Part shown: positions 16,908 through 26,809 of the stretch, in pieces | How the letters are laid out: the number at the start of each line of letters is the position of its first letter | Numbering within the stretch: the stretch's first letter is position 1 | DNA from: Myxococcales bacterium | GTDB lineage: Bacteria; Myxococcota_A; UBA9042; UBA3505 | Assembly (NCBI GenBank): GCA_002728755.1 | Contig: PBVT01000047.1 | Span: 1-64,000 of the forward strand | Reading direction: 5' to 3' | Length of the DNA: 64,000 nt | Translations under genes and position numbers: made by a program | The notes under the pieces: generated by a model | The model's input: the letters and a program-made list of their open reading frames with translations, nothing else | Told to the model about the DNA's origin: nothing | The model's database searches: none

Positions 16908-18239
16908 CTATTGCCCACGACGACCGCGGGTTTTCACACGACCACCAACCAGTCCATCATAGGAACGGTTGATAAGCTGTGCTTCGATTTGTTGAGCCGT
17001 ATCAAGCGCCACACCAACAACGATGAGAAGCGCGGTTCCTCCGAAGTAGAAGGGAACATTGAACTCGGCTTGCATATAGGTTGGGAGAACACAAACGGCA
17101 GACACATAGACTGCCCCACCGAAAGTAATTCGACCAAGGACTCGATCAATATACTCAACGGTTTTCTTTCCCGGTCGGACACCAGGAATGAATCCACCGA
17201 CACGCTTGATATTCTCTGCCACATCGACGGACTTGAACGTAACCGCCGTATAGAAGTAGCAGAAGAAGATAATCATCGCGACGTAGATAACATTATAGAG
17301 GTTCGCACCCGGGATAAGTGCGTTCTGGACTTTGATTGCGATCTCGTTACCGGGGAAGAACGTAGTGAGAATCCCTGGAAACATAAGAATGGACGAAGCG
17401 AAAATTGGCGGGATAACGCCAGCCATATTGACCTTGAGAGGCAATGTGCTGGTGCGTCCACCGTATACTTTTCGCCCTACGACCTTCTTCGCATAGTGAA
17501 CTGGTATCCTACGATGTGCCCGTTCAAAGAAGACGATCGTCGCACAAACAGCGTAGACAATGGCGAGAAGGATGATGACTGTCGTAGCCTTCATCTCACC
17601 ACCACCGAGTACGGACTGCTCAAAGGTCTGGTAGATCGCGCTAGGTAGACCAGCAACGATACCTGCAAAGATCAGAAGACTGATACCATTTCCGATGCCA
17701 TGCTCCGTAATCTGTTCACCCATCCACATCAGGAACATTGCGCCACCAGTCAGGGACACCACGGTCACAAATGTAAATAGCATGGCATTATCGAACACTA
17801 CGATTCCTGTCGTGCCCTGTGCCGCATTCATTGACCGCAGATATACGCTGACTCCAAGGCCCTGGACCAACGAGATGGCCACGGTCGCATACCGGGTATA
17901 TTGGTTGATCTTCTGGCGCCCTGTCTCACCCTCTTTCTGGAGTGCCTCAATATGAGGAATAACAACCCCAAGAAGCTGGAAGATAATCGATGCCGAGATA
18001 TAAGGCATGATACCAAGAGCAAAGATGGACAACTGTTCAATGGCACCACCACTGAACATGTTGAACAGCCCAAGGAAACCCTGTCCTTGATCTTGCATAA
18101 AGTTCTGCATGATCGAACGGTCTACACCTGGGATCGCGATAAACACACCGATCCGATACACACCCAGCAACGCTATGGTGTACAGGATCCGTTTCTTGAG
18201 CTCGGGGATCTTCCCGAGTGTGTCTACTCCATTAGCCAC
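16908..18239 (-). CDS. secY: Preprotein translocase subunit SecY
   Basis: The 443-residue core channel of the Sec translocon in the inner membrane, with about ten hydrophobic segments. Typical strings are [15 protein letters not shown], the plug region [20 protein letters not shown] ([13 protein letters not shown] follows), and [11 protein letters not shown] in the cytoplasmic loop that binds SecA or ribosomes. [13 protein letters not shown] follows later. It starts with GTG at 18239, overlapping the end of rplO by 8 bases, with a GAGGTG site. Confidence 0.97.
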   Translation of the reverse strand: MANGVDTLGKIPELKKRILYTIALLGVYRIGVFIAIPGVDRSIMQNFMQDQGQGFLGLFNMFSGGAIEQLSIFALGIMPYISASIIFQLLGVVIPHIEALQKEGETGRQKINQYTRYATVAISLVQGLGVSVYLRSMNAAQGTTGIVVFDNAMLFTFVTVVSLTGGAMFLMWMGEQITEHGIGNGISLLIFAGIVAGLPSAIYQTFEQSVLGGGEMKATTVIILLAIVYAVCATIVFFERAHRRIPVHYAKKVVGRKVYGGRTSTLPLKVNMAGVIPPIFASSILMFPGILTTFFPGNEIAIKVQNALIPGANLYNVIYVAMIIFFCYFYTAVTFKSVDVAENIKRVGGFIPGVRPGKKTVEYIDRVLGRITFGGAVYVSAVCVLPTYMQAEFNVPFYFGGTALLIVVGVALDTAQQIEAQLINRSYDGLVGGRVKTRGRRGQ

Positions 18240-18678
18240 TGATCACCTCAACGTTTCCACCAGCTGCCTCAATCTTGGCCGCTGCACTTTTGGACGCCTT
18301 ATGTACTCGAAGGGTCAGCTTCTTGTCGATCTCACCAGACCCCAACAACTTGATCTTACGGCCACGTCGTACCAAACCGGCGGCAAGCAGTTCTTCTGGT
18401 CCGATCTCCGAACCTGCATCAAACCGCTGGATTTGAAACAAATTCACGATATCAAACTCCACACGAAATGGATTCTTGAAGCCATGTTTTGGAAGACGGC
18501 GGTACAGGGGCATCTGGCCACCTTCAAATCCAATCGGAACACCGCCACCAGACCGGGAATTCTGCCCATTGTGGCCTCGCCCAGAGGTTTTACCGTTCCC
18601 ACTTCCTGGTCCACGACCAACTCGATTCCGAGTCCGGGTTGAACCTTCACTGGGTTTCAGATTGCTCAATTCGCTCAT
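18232..18678 (-). CDS. rplO: Ribosomal protein L15
   Basis: A 148-residue 50S protein. It starts with [20 protein letters not shown] and continues with the Gly-rich [19 protein letters not shown], then [18 protein letters not shown]. The end has [20 protein letters not shown] and GGNVEVI. It overlaps secY by 8 bases and follows rpmD by 19 bases. Confidence 0.97.
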   Translation of the reverse strand: MSELSNLKPSEGSTRTRNRVGRGPGSGNGKTSGRGHNGQNSRSGGGVPIGFEGGQMPLYRRLPKHGFKNPFRVEFDIVNLFQIQRFDAGSEIGPEELLAAGLVRRGRKIKLLGSGEIDKKLTLRVHKASKSAAAKIEAAGGNVEVISG

Positions 18679-18697
18679 CGTTCAATCTCCTTGGCAC

Positions 18698-18889
18698 TCA
18701 CGCCGCGTCCACGCGGACCAGATGCGTCACTGTACGCACCATTCCACGAATCATTTCTGAATCGTTGTGTTCGCGACTCGCGCCAATCTTATGAAGCCCC
18801 AAAGCCTGGAGCGTCTTGCATTGTTTCGGCTTACGCCCATGGGGGCTGCCTACCAATGTGATCTTTATCTTTGCGTCTTTCTTGGCCAT
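18698..18889 (-). CDS. rpmD: Ribosomal protein L30
   Basis: A 63-residue 50S protein, the normal bacterial length. It has KIKITLVGSPHGRKPKQCKT, LQALGLHKIGASREHND and IRGMVRTVTHLVRV. It sits in the standard rpsE-rpmD-rplO order, 5 bases after rpsE. Confidence 0.96.
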   Translation of the reverse strand: MAKKDAKIKITLVGSPHGRKPKQCKTLQALGLHKIGASREHNDSEMIRGMVRTVTHLVRVDAA

Positions 18890-18894
18890 GATTT

Positions 18895-19422
18895 TTACTC
18901 CAAACCGAGGACACGAGCCGAGGATATTCCCCGCCGTGACGCAGCCTCATCAGCAGTAATAAGTCGGGAAAGCCCCTCGAACGTCGCACGTACAACATTG
19001 TGTGGGTTTCGCGAATTGATGATCTTGGTCAATACATTCTTGTAACCCGCCACCTCGAGGATGGGACGAACTGCGCCACCGGCGATAACACCGGTACCGG
19101 GAGCAGCTGGCTTCAAGACCACACTGGCCGCACCAAATTTACCAATGATGGTATGCGGCAATGTTCCATTACGGAGAGGGACCTGCACCATATCACGACG
19201 TGCTCGCTCAGAAGCTTTCCGGATCGCCTCCGGAACTTCGTTTGCCTTGCCATGACCCCATCCAACTTTTCCGGCACCGTCACCAACAACTACAAGTGCT
19301 GTAAAGGAGAACCGACGTCCACCTTTAACAACCTTGGCCACGCGGCCAATGTTGATTACGCGATCCGCATACTCGTCGGTAGCGGCCCGGCCTCTTTGTT
19401 CGGTATTTCGCTTCATTGTCAC
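18895..19422 (-). CDS. rpsE: Ribosomal protein S5
   Basis: A 175-residue 30S protein affecting decoding accuracy. It has [40 protein letters not shown], the strand [20 protein letters not shown] and [16 protein letters not shown]. The start may be GTG 19422, with a GGGAG site 7 bases upstream, or ATG 19416; the GTG has the better spacing. Confidence 0.97.
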   Translation of the reverse strand: MTMKRNTEQRGRAATDEYADRVINIGRVAKVVKGGRRFSFTALVVVGDGAGKVGWGHGKANEVPEAIRKASERARRDMVQVPLRNGTLPHTIIGKFGAASVVLKPAAPGTGVIAGGAVRPILEVAGYKNVLTKIINSRNPHNVVRATFEGLSRLITADEAASRRGISSARVLGLE

Positions 19423-19461
19423 AGTTCGTCTCCCTGATCCATTCCGTAGTTAAGCCGTCGA

Positions 19462-19842
19462 TTAAAATTCGAGGCCAGCTTCGCGCGCGCCATCGGCCAA
19501 CGCCTTTACTCGTCCGTGATAAAGAAAACCATTACGGTCGAATACGACCTTCTTGATTCCCTTCTCTTTACATCGTTCCGCGATGAGTTTCCCCACGGCT
19601 GTTGCCAAATCAGACTTGGAGGTTGTCTCCAAACCGTCACGGGCCACAGCTTCACGACTTGAAGCCGTTACCAACGTCTCCGCCGTCTCTCCGGCCCGGT
19701 TATCATTGATCAGCTGAGCATAGATATGCTGATTGGACCGAAAAACCGACAGTCGGGGCTTTTCTGACGTACCAAGTACATTCTTGCGAACATGCTTCTG
19801 ACGTCGGATTCGTGCGCTATATCTTCGATTCTTGGTAGCCAC
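19462..19842 (-). CDS. rplR: Ribosomal protein L18
   Basis: A 126-residue 50S protein that binds 5S rRNA. It has [33 protein letters not shown] and the C-terminal [20 protein letters not shown] with EAGLEF. It starts with GTG behind a strong AAGGAGG site. Confidence 0.97.
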   Translation of the reverse strand: MATKNRRYSARIRRQKHVRKNVLGTSEKPRLSVFRSNQHIYAQLINDNRAGETAETLVTASSREAVARDGLETTSKSDLATAVGKLIAERCKEKGIKKVVFDRNGFLYHGRVKALADGAREAGLEF

Positions 19843-19857
19843 AACGGCCTCCTTTAC

Positions 19858-20391
19858 TTAGCCGGCAGTTTTACCAACTTTGATACGTACATACTCATCT
19901 TCATATCGAATCCCTTTACCCTTATATGGTTCCGGGGGACGGACACGGCGCACCTGGGCAGCAAATTCACCCAATGCTTGCTTGTCGTTGCTCTCGAGAG
20001 AGATGAGAGTGTTCTTGTCTACCTTTGCAGAAATCCCCTCTGGTACCTTCATCTCTACTGGATGGGAGTACCCTACGTTGAGGGTCAAGGTGTTTCCACT
20101 TGCGGCAGCTCGGTAACCGGTACCGATAATCGTCAGGTTCTTCTTGAAACCTTCCGATACACCGACGACCATATTATTCAAAAGAGCGCGTGCCAAACCG
20201 TGGAACGCACGACCTTTTCCATCATCGGTCGTGGGCTTTACGATGACTCTGGATTCTTCCTGTTCAAAGGAAACCGCCCGGAAGTCACGAGACAATACAC
20301 CTCGGGGACCCTTTACGCTAACCGAGACGCCATCGATCGTAAGGTCGACGCCACTTGGGATTTCTACTGGTTTATTTCCGATACGTGACAC
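19858..20391 (-). CDS. rplF: Ribosomal protein L6
   Basis: A 177-residue 50S protein near the factor-binding site. It has MSRIGNKPVEIPSGV, VKGPRGVLSRDF, GTGYRAAASGNTLTLNVGYS and the C-terminal signature PPEPYKGKGIRYEDEYVR. The start is GTG 20391. It follows rpsH by 26 bases. Confidence 0.97.
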   Translation of the reverse strand: MSRIGNKPVEIPSGVDLTIDGVSVSVKGPRGVLSRDFRAVSFEQEESRVIVKPTTDDGKGRAFHGLARALLNNMVVGVSEGFKKNLTIIGTGYRAAASGNTLTLNVGYSHPVEMKVPEGISAKVDKNTLISLESNDKQALGEFAAQVRRVRPPEPYKGKGIRYEDEYVRIKVGKTAG

Positions 20392-20417
20392 GGTTCTTCT
20401 CCTTCACCTGGTCGAGA

Positions 20418-20822
20418 TCACCAGACCTCGCAAATGACTTCGCCGCCTACATTCGCTGCGCGGGCTGATTTGCCTGTCATCACTCCCTGAGGAGTCGACA
20501 TGACGGCAATACCCATGCCGTTGTAGACACGTGGAATAGCTTTGGCACCACAATATACGCGACGCCCTGGCTTACTGACTCGTCGAAGACCGGTGATCGT
20601 TCCATTCTGGAGATCACGATACTTCAGGTCTAGATGTAACACTTTTCCCTTTTCGCCATCGAGAAGGAAATAATCCGTGATATACCCCTCGTCTTTCAGA
20701 ATTTCGGCGATACGATGCTTCACCTTATTGGTGGGCATTTCTACGCTGTCTTTCCGAACCAGAAGAGCATTCCGGATGCGGGTAAGCATATCTGCAATTG
20801 GGTCTGTTGATGGTATCGACAT
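20418..20822 (-). CDS. rpsH: Ribosomal protein S8
   Basis: A 134-residue 30S protein that binds helix 21 of 16S rRNA; in E. coli the homologue represses the spc operon. It has DPIADMLTRIRNALLVRKDS, EILKDEGYI, GLRRVSKPGRRVYCGAK and GIAVMSTPQGVMTGKSARA with GGEVICEVW at the end. Confidence 0.97.
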   Translation of the reverse strand: MSIPSTDPIADMLTRIRNALLVRKDSVEMPTNKVKHRIAEILKDEGYITDYFLLDGEKGKVLHLDLKYRDLQNGTITGLRRVSKPGRRVYCGAKAIPRVYNGMGIAVMSTPQGVMTGKSARAANVGGEVICEVW

Positions 20823-20839
20823 AATTTACTCCTCAGAAC

Positions 20840-21025
20840 TCACCAGGAGGCTTTTGTGACGCCCGGAATCTTGCCCTCAAGGGCCAGAGTCCGGAAACAA
20901 ATCCGGCAAATGCCGAACTTTCTGTAGACCGAATGGGCACGACCGCATTGAAGACACCGTTTAACCCGGCGTACTTCAAATTTCGGATCGCGTTTCAACG
21001 CCTCCATTTGTGCTTTCCTAGCCAC
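20840..21025 (-). CDS. rpsN: Ribosomal protein S14, zinc form
   Basis: A 61-residue S14 of the short zinc-binding type. Two CxxC pairs are present: CLQCGR and CRICFR, separated by [10 protein letters not shown]. It starts with GTG at 21025 and lies in the usual place between rplE and rpsH. No zinc-independent copy is seen in the window. Confidence 0.97.
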   Translation of the reverse strand: MARKAQMEALKRDPKFEVRRVKRCLQCGRAHSVYRKFGICRICFRTLALEGKIPGVTKASW

Positions 21026-21042
21026 GATAACCTCCTAAATCC

Positions 21043-21585
21043 TCAATGCTTTCGGAAGGGAAAGCCAAGCAGCTCAAGCAGTGCTCGACTCTCTTCGTCC
21101 GTATTTGCTGTTGTATTGATGCAGATATTCAGACCCTTCACTTTCTCGACTGTGTCGTAATCGACCTCCGGAAAGATGAGTTGTTCTTTAACACCAAGGG
21201 TGTAGTTTCCTCGGCCATCAAAGGCCTTGGGCGAACATCCACGGAAATCTCGTACACGCGGTAGCGCGATGTTGATTAGACGATCGAGAAACTCGAAGGC
21301 GCGATCCCGACGTAATGTTACGGATACGCCGATAGGCATACCTTCACGCAACTTGAACGTAGCGACCGATTTACGAGCTCGCTGAATAACGGGCTTCTGA
21401 CCGGCGATAGCGGTTAGCTGAATAACACCCGCTTCTATAAGCTTTGGGTTCTGAATCGCTTCACCCAGTCCCATGTTCAAGACTACTTTCTTGATCTTGG
21501 GTACCTGCATTTTGTTCCGATATTGGAACTTCCCGATCAGAGTGGGAACAACTTCGCTGGTATATTTTGTATATAAAGTGGTCAT
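21043..21585 (-). CDS. rplE: Ribosomal protein L5
   Basis: A 180-residue 50S protein contacting 5S rRNA and P-site tRNA. It has [59 protein letters not shown] and [18 protein letters not shown]. It follows rplX with a 54-base spacer that shows nothing recognisable. Confidence 0.97.
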   Translation of the reverse strand: MTTLYTKYTSEVVPTLIGKFQYRNKMQVPKIKKVVLNMGLGEAIQNPKLIEAGVIQLTAIAGQKPVIQRARKSVATFKLREGMPIGVSVTLRRDRAFEFLDRLINIALPRVRDFRGCSPKAFDGRGNYTLGVKEQLIFPEVDYDTVEKVKGLNICINTTANTDEESRALLELLGFPFRKH

Positions 21586-21639
21586 GTGATGACTCCTCGA
21601 CCCCGGTTTCCGTACGGGTGCCTCGCCAAAAAAACTTTT

Positions 21640-22002
21640 CTATAGATTTTGGTCTGTTTTCTTCAGAAAACGCACTCGTTTGGTTTTTCCTGCTTCATTG
21701 GCTTCTCGGCGAACACCAACACGACTAGCCGTGCCGTCTCCACCGACCACCATAAGGTTGGACAATGCGATAGGAATCTCTTTCTTGACGATTCCACCCC
21801 GTGGGTCTTTTTCGCTCGGCTTACTGTGCTTACTTACTTCGTTCACACCTTGAACCAGTGCACGTGCCTTGCCAGGGAATACACGAAGTACCTCTCCCTG
21901 CTTACCACGGTCCTTACCGCTGATTACTACAACCGTATCGCCTTTTCTAATCTTCGGCTTCCGTACCGGTTGTGTTCTTACTTTTGCTTTGCTCTTCGCC
22001 AT
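21640..22002 (-). CDS. rplX: Ribosomal protein L24
   Basis: A 120-residue 50S assembly-initiator protein. It has IRKGDTVVVISGKDRGKQGE and VLRVFPGKARALVQGVNEVS, then KHSKPSEKDPRGGIVKKE and a C-terminal RVGVRREANEAGKTKRVRF. It is a little longer than E. coli L24. Nine bases separate it from rplN. Confidence 0.97.
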   Translation of the reverse strand: MAKSKAKVRTQPVRKPKIRKGDTVVVISGKDRGKQGEVLRVFPGKARALVQGVNEVSKHSKPSEKDPRGGIVKKEIPIALSNLMVVGGDGTASRVGVRREANEAGKTKRVRFLKKTDQNL

Positions 22003-22011
22003 TTCGAACTC

Positions 22012-22380
22012 CTAGAGAACTTCCGGTGCGAGAGACACAATCTTCATGAACTGTAGAGCTCTCAACTCACGGGCCACTGGACCGAAAATACGGGTACCAA
22101 TTGGCTCTTTGTCAGTCGTGATAAGAACAGCAGCGTTCTCATCAAATTTGATATAGCTTCCGTCCGCACGACCAACTTCTTTCTTGGTACGAACAATAAC
22201 GGCTCGCATTACATCGCCCTTTTTCACTTTGGCGCGAGGCATCGCTTCCTTAACACTGACGACGATCACATCACCAAGTGTGGCATAGCGACGTTTGGAT
22301 CCGCCCAGGACCTTGATACACTGAAGGCGCTTGGCCCCTGAGTTATCGGCCGCGGCGAGTACTGTCTGCATTTGAATCAT
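22012..22380 (-). CDS. rplN: Ribosomal protein L14
   Basis: A 122-residue 50S protein at the subunit interface. It starts with [20 protein letters not shown] and continues [20 protein letters not shown], then [20 protein letters not shown] and [20 protein letters not shown]. Length is exactly typical. Confidence 0.98.
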   Translation of the reverse strand: MIQMQTVLAAADNSGAKRLQCIKVLGGSKRRYATLGDVIVVSVKEAMPRAKVKKGDVMRAVIVRTKKEVGRADGSYIKFDENAAVLITTDKEPIGTRIFGPVARELRALQFMKIVSLAPEVL

Positions 22381-22414
22381 TGATGCCTCCGTTCAGGATC
22401 TAGTGGTTACCTGT

Positions 22415-22678
22415 TCAGACCTGAACAAACTTGCGAATCGTTTTGATGACACGCCATGTCTTATGACGAGACAGCGGACGTGACTCCTGGATCATGACGA
22501 GATCTCCGACCTGGCCGGTGTTCTCTTCGTCGTGAGCCATATACTTCTTCTGACGTGTAATGATCTTGCGGTAACGGGGGTGTTTCACCTGTCGTTCGAC
22601 CTGAATCACAACGGTCTTGTCAGCCTTGTTCGACACGATTGTACCAATCAATTGTTTCTTTTGACGTGCGTCGGACAT
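22415..22678 (-). CDS. rpsQ: Ribosomal protein S17
   Basis: An 87-residue 30S protein. It has [40 protein letters not shown] and the late [20 protein letters not shown]. It follows rpmC by 2 bases. Confidence 0.97.
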   Translation of the reverse strand: MSDARQKKQLIGTIVSNKADKTVVIQVERQVKHPRYRKIITRQKKYMAHDEENTGQVGDLVMIQESRPLSRHKTWRVIKTIRKFVQV

Positions 22679-22680
22679 GA

Positions 22681-22908
22681 TTATTGCTCCTCACCGGCTG
22701 CGGTCGTCTCCGTCGCCGCCTGCTCGGCACGACGTTTCTTCTCTGTTAGAATGCGAGCCACATCCTTGCGAAGTCGTCGGGGACGGCTGGTATCTGCCAA
22801 CTCACCCATCGTCTTCGAGATGCGGGCCTCAAATAAGGCCTGTCTCGCGTTCAGCTCTGCACCAGCGAGCTGTTGATCGTTCATGGCTCTGATTTCGTCG
22901 AGCTTCAT
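22681..22908 (-). CDS. rpmC: Ribosomal protein L29
   Basis: A 75-residue 50S protein at the tunnel exit. It has the two-helix pattern with [32 protein letters not shown] and [12 protein letters not shown]. Its start overlaps the rplP stop by 4 bases, so they are translationally coupled. A short Ala/Thr/Glu tail is added at the C-terminus. Confidence 0.95.
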   Translation of the reverse strand: MKLDEIRAMNDQQLAGAELNARQALFEARISKTMGELADTSRPRRLRKDVARILTEKKRRAEQAATETTAAGEEQ

Positions 22909-23324
22909 AGACTTATCTCCCCTTTCTTCAGGAAACGCGTCTTAAATGGAATCTTGTGCGCAGCCAGACGGAATGCTTCGCGCGCGTCCTCTTCCGGAAC
23001 ACCGTCAATCTCATACATGACCGTTCCGGGTTTAATTTTGGCCATCCAGTATTCTACCGGTGCCTTACCTTTACCTTGACGAGTCTCAAGCGGTTTCTTC
23101 GTCATGGGATGATGAGGAAACACTCGAATCCAAATCTTACCACCACGTTTTACATGTCGCGTCATCGCAACACGAGCGGCCTCGATCTGACGGGACGTAA
23201 GAAAGCCTGGCACAATAGCCTGCAACCCAAAGCTTCCGAAGGAGACCTCTCCACCGCGCCAAGCTGTACCGCGATTCCGGCCTCGCTGCTGCTTCCGCCA
23301 TCGTGTTCTATTGGGTGCTAACAT
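22905..23324 (-). CDS. rplP: Ribosomal protein L16
   Basis: A 139-residue 50S protein organising the A site. It has [60 protein letters not shown] and [19 protein letters not shown]. Length is typical. Confidence 0.98.
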   Translation of the reverse strand: MLAPNRTRWRKQQRGRNRGTAWRGGEVSFGSFGLQAIVPGFLTSRQIEAARVAMTRHVKRGGKIWIRVFPHHPMTKKPLETRQGKGKAPVEYWMAKIKPGTVMYEIDGVPEEDAREAFRLAAHKIPFKTRFLKKGEISL

Positions 23325-23358
23325 AACTTATCTCCAAGTTCGCCAATTGCCGTCCGAA

Positions 23359-24027
23359 TCAGGACGAACGCTGTCTCGTTTTCTGTGGTTCTTCCTGCTC
23401 TTGCGCCAGGATATCGCCACGGTATAACCAACATTTCACGCCAATAACGCCGTATGTCGTACGCGCCAGCGCAAAACCATAATCTACATCAGCTCGTAGG
23501 GTATGAAGCGGCACACGACCCTTGCGGTACCACTCCCGGCGTCCCATTTCGGCACCACCAAGACGGCCAGAGCACTGTACTCGAACGCCCTTTGCGCCGA
23601 ATTTCAAAGACGTAAGAACTGATTTCTTCATTGCGCGACGGAAAGCAACACGACGTTCAATCTGAACGGCGATACCTTCGGCCACTAATTTCGCGTCGAG
23701 CTCCGGACGACGGATTTCGACTACATCGAGAAATACCTTGCAACCAGTCAATGCGGTTACCAAGGCCTTAATGCCTTCGGCCTCAACACCCTTCTTACCA
23801 ATGACAAGACCTGGACGCGCCGTGTGAATTCGAATCTTCACGATGGTCGTCTGACGCTCGATCTCGACGGTACTGATGCTCGCATGACTAAGCCGCTTCT
23901 CGATCAGCTTACGGATCTTGATATCCTCATGGAGTTTTTGCTGGGTATTCTTCTCGTCGAACCACCGCGATAACCACGGTCGGATATATCCGAGACGAAA
24001 TCCGTATGGATGTACTTTCTGACCCAC
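23359..24027 (-). CDS. rpsC: Ribosomal protein S3
   Basis: A 222-residue 30S protein at the mRNA entry site. It starts [20 protein letters not shown], has the KH-domain [20 protein letters not shown], and the C-terminal domain with [38 protein letters not shown] and [16 protein letters not shown]. It starts with GTG at 24027. Confidence 0.98.
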   Translation of the reverse strand: MGQKVHPYGFRLGYIRPWLSRWFDEKNTQQKLHEDIKIRKLIEKRLSHASISTVEIERQTTIVKIRIHTARPGLVIGKKGVEAEGIKALVTALTGCKVFLDVVEIRRPELDAKLVAEGIAVQIERRVAFRRAMKKSVLTSLKFGAKGVRVQCSGRLGGAEMGRREWYRKGRVPLHTLRADVDYGFALARTTYGVIGVKCWLYRGDILAQEQEEPQKTRQRSS

Positions 24028-24043
24028 AACAGCCTCCTAAGCC

Positions 24044-24415
24044 TTACTGATCCGCAAGCACCAGGCCGATTTCGACATGGCTGCTTAAACGTTTGATTGG
24101 AGTTGCACGACCGTGCGCACGTGGACGCCACTTACGCATGAAGGGAGGACCCTGGTCGACAGTTACAGTTTGGAGCCACAGGGTGGCTTCCGAAATATTC
24201 GGGTTGGACTGCTTCGCATTGGCCACCGCCGAGCGGAGGACCTTGAGCAGAACACCAGCACCACGATTCGGCATAAGCATCAGTGTGCTTTGCGCGTCGA
24301 GAACAGGCTTATTACGAATCAAATCCGCAATGGCTCGTACTCTACGGGGACCGATCTTCGCGTAACGTAAACGCGCAGTGGACACATAGTCATTCGCTTT
24401 TTTATTCAAACTCAT
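24044..24415 (-). CDS. rplV: Ribosomal protein L22
   Basis: A 50S protein lining the exit tunnel. It has RYAKIGPRRVRAIADLIRNK, LLKVLRSAVANAKQSNPNIS and the tunnel-loop end FMRKWRPRAHGRATPIKRLS. I chose ATG 24415, which has AAGGAG at 9 bases; ATG 24421 is only 3 bases from the same site. It follows rpsS closely. Confidence 0.95.
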   Translation of the reverse strand: MSLNKKANDYVSTARLRYAKIGPRRVRAIADLIRNKPVLDAQSTLMLMPNRGAGVLLKVLRSAVANAKQSNPNISEATLWLQTVTVDQGPPFMRKWRPRAHGRATPIKRLSSHVEIGLVLADQ

Positions 24416-24429
24416 AACCATTCACTCCT

Positions 24430-24708
24430 TCACCGCACCTTGCCTTTGCGGTCACCGGCATGCCCTGAGAAAACGCGCGTGGGCGCGAACTCGCCTAGTT
24501 TATGGCCAACCATATTCTCGTTTACGAAAACAGGAATGAACTTCTTTCCGTTATGAACGGCGAACCGCATTCCTACCATCTGCGGTAGAATCGTAGAACG
24601 GCGAGACCATGTTTTAATGATCTTTTTGCTTCCGCCCTCTATCGCAGCGTCAACTTTCTTCGTAAGGTGCTGGTCCACAAACGGACCTTTTTTAATTGAC
24701 CGTGGCAC
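24430..24708 (-). CDS. rpsS: Ribosomal protein S19
   Basis: A 92-residue 30S head protein. It has [59 protein letters not shown] and [20 protein letters not shown]. It starts with GTG. Confidence 0.98.
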   Translation of the reverse strand: MPRSIKKGPFVDQHLTKKVDAAIEGGSKKIIKTWSRRSTILPQMVGMRFAVHNGKKFIPVFVNENMVGHKLGEFAPTRVFSGHAGDRKGKVR

Positions 24709-24720
24709 GGGGTTCCCTCA

Positions 24721-25548
24721 TCACTTCTGGTTACGTCGTTTCACAATGTACTGGTCGCTCTTCGGATTCTTGCGAGTCTTCCGTCCCTTCGTGGGCTTAC
24801 CCCAGGGACTGACCGGATGACGACCACCACTGGTTCGGCCTTCACCACCACCATGTGGATGATCGACGGGATTCATTACAACACCGCGGACGGTGGGTCG
24901 TATGCCCAACCAACGCGAACGGCCCGCCTTACCAATGTGGATGCGGTCGTGCTGGACATTTCCGACAACACCAATGGTGGCTCGGCACCGGACCGGTACC
25001 TTCCGAAGCTCGCCAGAAGGTAAACGCAGCAGTGCGTGCGCGCCTTCTTTCGCTACCAACTGGGCCGAAGTCCCTGCGGAACGAACAAGCTGACCACCCT
25101 TGCCGGGCTTCATCTCAATATTATGGACTACCGTACCGAGAGGCATAGAGCTCATCGGCATAGCGTTACCAACCTGAATGTCTGCCTTGAGGGCGCTGAT
25201 CACCGTCTGACCAACCTCTAAGCCATCCGGCGCGAGGATGTATCGTTTTTCGCCATCAGCATAGTAAAGCAAGGCGATTCGAGCCGAACGATTGGGATCA
25301 TATTCGACTGCCGCTACGCGTGCGGGCACACCATACTTATTTCGCTTGAAATCAATGACGCGATACCGGCGCTTATGACCGCCACCCTTGTGGCGACACG
25401 TAATGCGACCATTATTATTTCTTCCACCAGTCTGCTTAAGCGGAGCCAGAAGCTTTGCTTCCGGACGTGACTTCGTTACTTCAGCGAAGTCGGACCCCGT
25501 CATATTCCGTCGGCCTGGGGAAGTTGGTTTATATTTTTTGATACCCAT
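24721..25548 (-). CDS. rplB: Ribosomal protein L2
   Basis: A 275-residue core 50S protein close to the peptidyl-transferase centre. It has [60 protein letters not shown] and the C-terminal [20 protein letters not shown] with the conserved His. Length is typical. Confidence 0.98.
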   Translation of the reverse strand: MGIKKYKPTSPGRRNMTGSDFAEVTKSRPEAKLLAPLKQTGGRNNNGRITCRHKGGGHKRRYRVIDFKRNKYGVPARVAAVEYDPNRSARIALLYYADGEKRYILAPDGLEVGQTVISALKADIQVGNAMPMSSMPLGTVVHNIEMKPGKGGQLVRSAGTSAQLVAKEGAHALLRLPSGELRKVPVRCRATIGVVGNVQHDRIHIGKAGRSRWLGIRPTVRGVVMNPVDHPHGGGEGRTSGGRHPVSPWGKPTKGRKTRKNPKSDQYIVKRRNQK

Positions 25549-25551
25549 CGT

Positions 25552-25839
25552 TTAGCTCACGTTCAAGGATTCAATCTCTTGACCTTCACCGATGCGAACA
25601 ACGGCCTTCTTCCAATTGGGCCGTTTACCAACGCGTCGTCCAAAGCGCTTTTTCTTTCCACGCACGATGCTCGTTGTCACGTGCTCGACGTGTACACCGA
25701 AGATCTGTTGGACGGCTTCGCGAATATCACTCTTTGTCGCGGCCATGGCCACTTCAAATGCGTATTGTCGTTGCTGAAGTCCGATCTGGGTCTTCTCGGT
25801 TTGGAGAGGCCTGCGGATTATGGCGTATAGATCTTTCAT
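25552..25839 (-). CDS. rplW: Ribosomal protein L23
   Basis: A 95-residue 50S exit-port protein that docks trigger factor and SRP. It has YAIIRRPLQTEKT, YAFEVAMAATKSDIREAVQQ, IFGVHVEHVTTSIVRGKKKR and RRVGKRPNWKKAVVRI. It overlaps the end of rplD by 4 bases. Confidence 0.97.
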   Translation of the reverse strand: MKDLYAIIRRPLQTEKTQIGLQQRQYAFEVAMAATKSDIREAVQQIFGVHVEHVTTSIVRGKKKRFGRRVGKRPNWKKAVVRIGEGQEIESLNVS

Positions 25840-26459
25840 TGGCCCAAACGTTTCTCTGCTTCTTCCACGGCTGCGGCGGAAATGATTACTGCTTCATGTC
25901 GAAGAACGTCATAAACATTGAGTCCATCTACCTGTAAGAAGCTGCTCTTTGGCAGATTCCGAGACGAACGACTCAGTTGTTCATTAGGCCCGTCGATAAG
26001 GAGCGCGCCATTTACCCCAAAACCGTTGATAATTTCAAGTACGTTTTTCGTTCGGTATTCTTTCATCTCCAAATTGTCGACTACAAATACCTTGCTTTCC
26101 GCTGTACGGTGAGACAATGCGCCGATAAGCGCGGCCTTCCGAACCTTTTTCGGAACCGTGTAACCCCAGTCCTTTTGTTGGGGACCGTGAACTACACCAC
26201 CACCCCGTAAAAGTGGGGATTTACGAGCCGAGCCTCGACGGGCGCGACCAGTTCCTTTTTGGCGAAACGGCTTTTGGCGACTACCAGCGACGTCCGAACG
26301 ACCCTTCACGGTCGCGGTGCCGGCGCGGCGTTTAGCTAATTGCCACCGAACAACTTCATGAAAGAGATGAGGCTTAACCTCGGCGCCAAAAACAGCGTCC
26401 GAAAGGTTTGTCTTCCCAACCTCTTTACCCTTAGAATTATATAGTGTTACTTCTGGCAT
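25836..26459 (-). CDS. rplD: Ribosomal protein L4
   Basis: A 207-residue 50S protein; in E. coli the homologue also represses the S10 operon. It has [20 protein letters not shown], the tunnel loop [20 protein letters not shown], and [20 protein letters not shown]. It starts 9 bases after rpsJ, its ribosome site merging with the rpsJ stop (TGAGGTGG), so no rplC lies between them as in the usual order. Confidence 0.97.
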   Translation of the reverse strand: MPEVTLYNSKGKEVGKTNLSDAVFGAEVKPHLFHEVVRWQLAKRRAGTATVKGRSDVAGSRQKPFRQKGTGRARRGSARKSPLLRGGGVVHGPQQKDWGYTVPKKVRKAALIGALSHRTAESKVFVVDNLEMKEYRTKNVLEIINGFGVNGALLIDGPNEQLSRSSRNLPKSSFLQVDGLNVYDVLRHEAVIISAAAVEEAEKRLGQ

Positions 26460-26468
26460 CGTTCCACC

Positions 26469-26780
26469 TCAAGCCTTGATCTCTACGTCCACGCCGGCAG
26501 CCAGATCGAGACTCATCAGGGAGTCCAAGGTCTGTGCGGTTGGTTCAACAATGTCGATAAGGCGCTTATGCGTGCGCACCTCAAATTGCTCGCGACTCTT
26601 CTTGTTAACGTGTGGTCCCTTGAGTACCGTGTAACGACTGATCGCCGTGGGAAGCGGCACTGGACCGACAATCTGGGCACCGGTAGTGCGAACCGTATCA
26701 ATAATATCCGAGATCGACTGGTCCAGGAGCTTATGATCATACGCCTTAAGACGGATTCTGATTCTAGACACTGCTGACAT
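26469..26780 (-). CDS. rpsJ: Ribosomal protein S10
   Basis: A 103-residue 30S protein that is also the NusE antitermination factor. It has [40 protein letters not shown] and [20 protein letters not shown]. It lies 29 bases after fusA; no tuf gene intervenes. Confidence 0.98.
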   Translation of the reverse strand: MSAVSRIRIRLKAYDHKLLDQSISDIIDTVRTTGAQIVGPVPLPTAISRYTVLKGPHVNKKSREQFEVRTHKRLIDIVEPTAQTLDSLMSLDLAAGVDVEIKA

Positions 26781-26809
26781 TATAAACCTCTTTTTCCCTT
26801 GCCGAGTGG

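Noticed and set aside
16689-17648. A 319-codon open frame on the plus strand
   Set aside because: It is antisense to secY and rpsM and shows no signal, domain or ribosome site.
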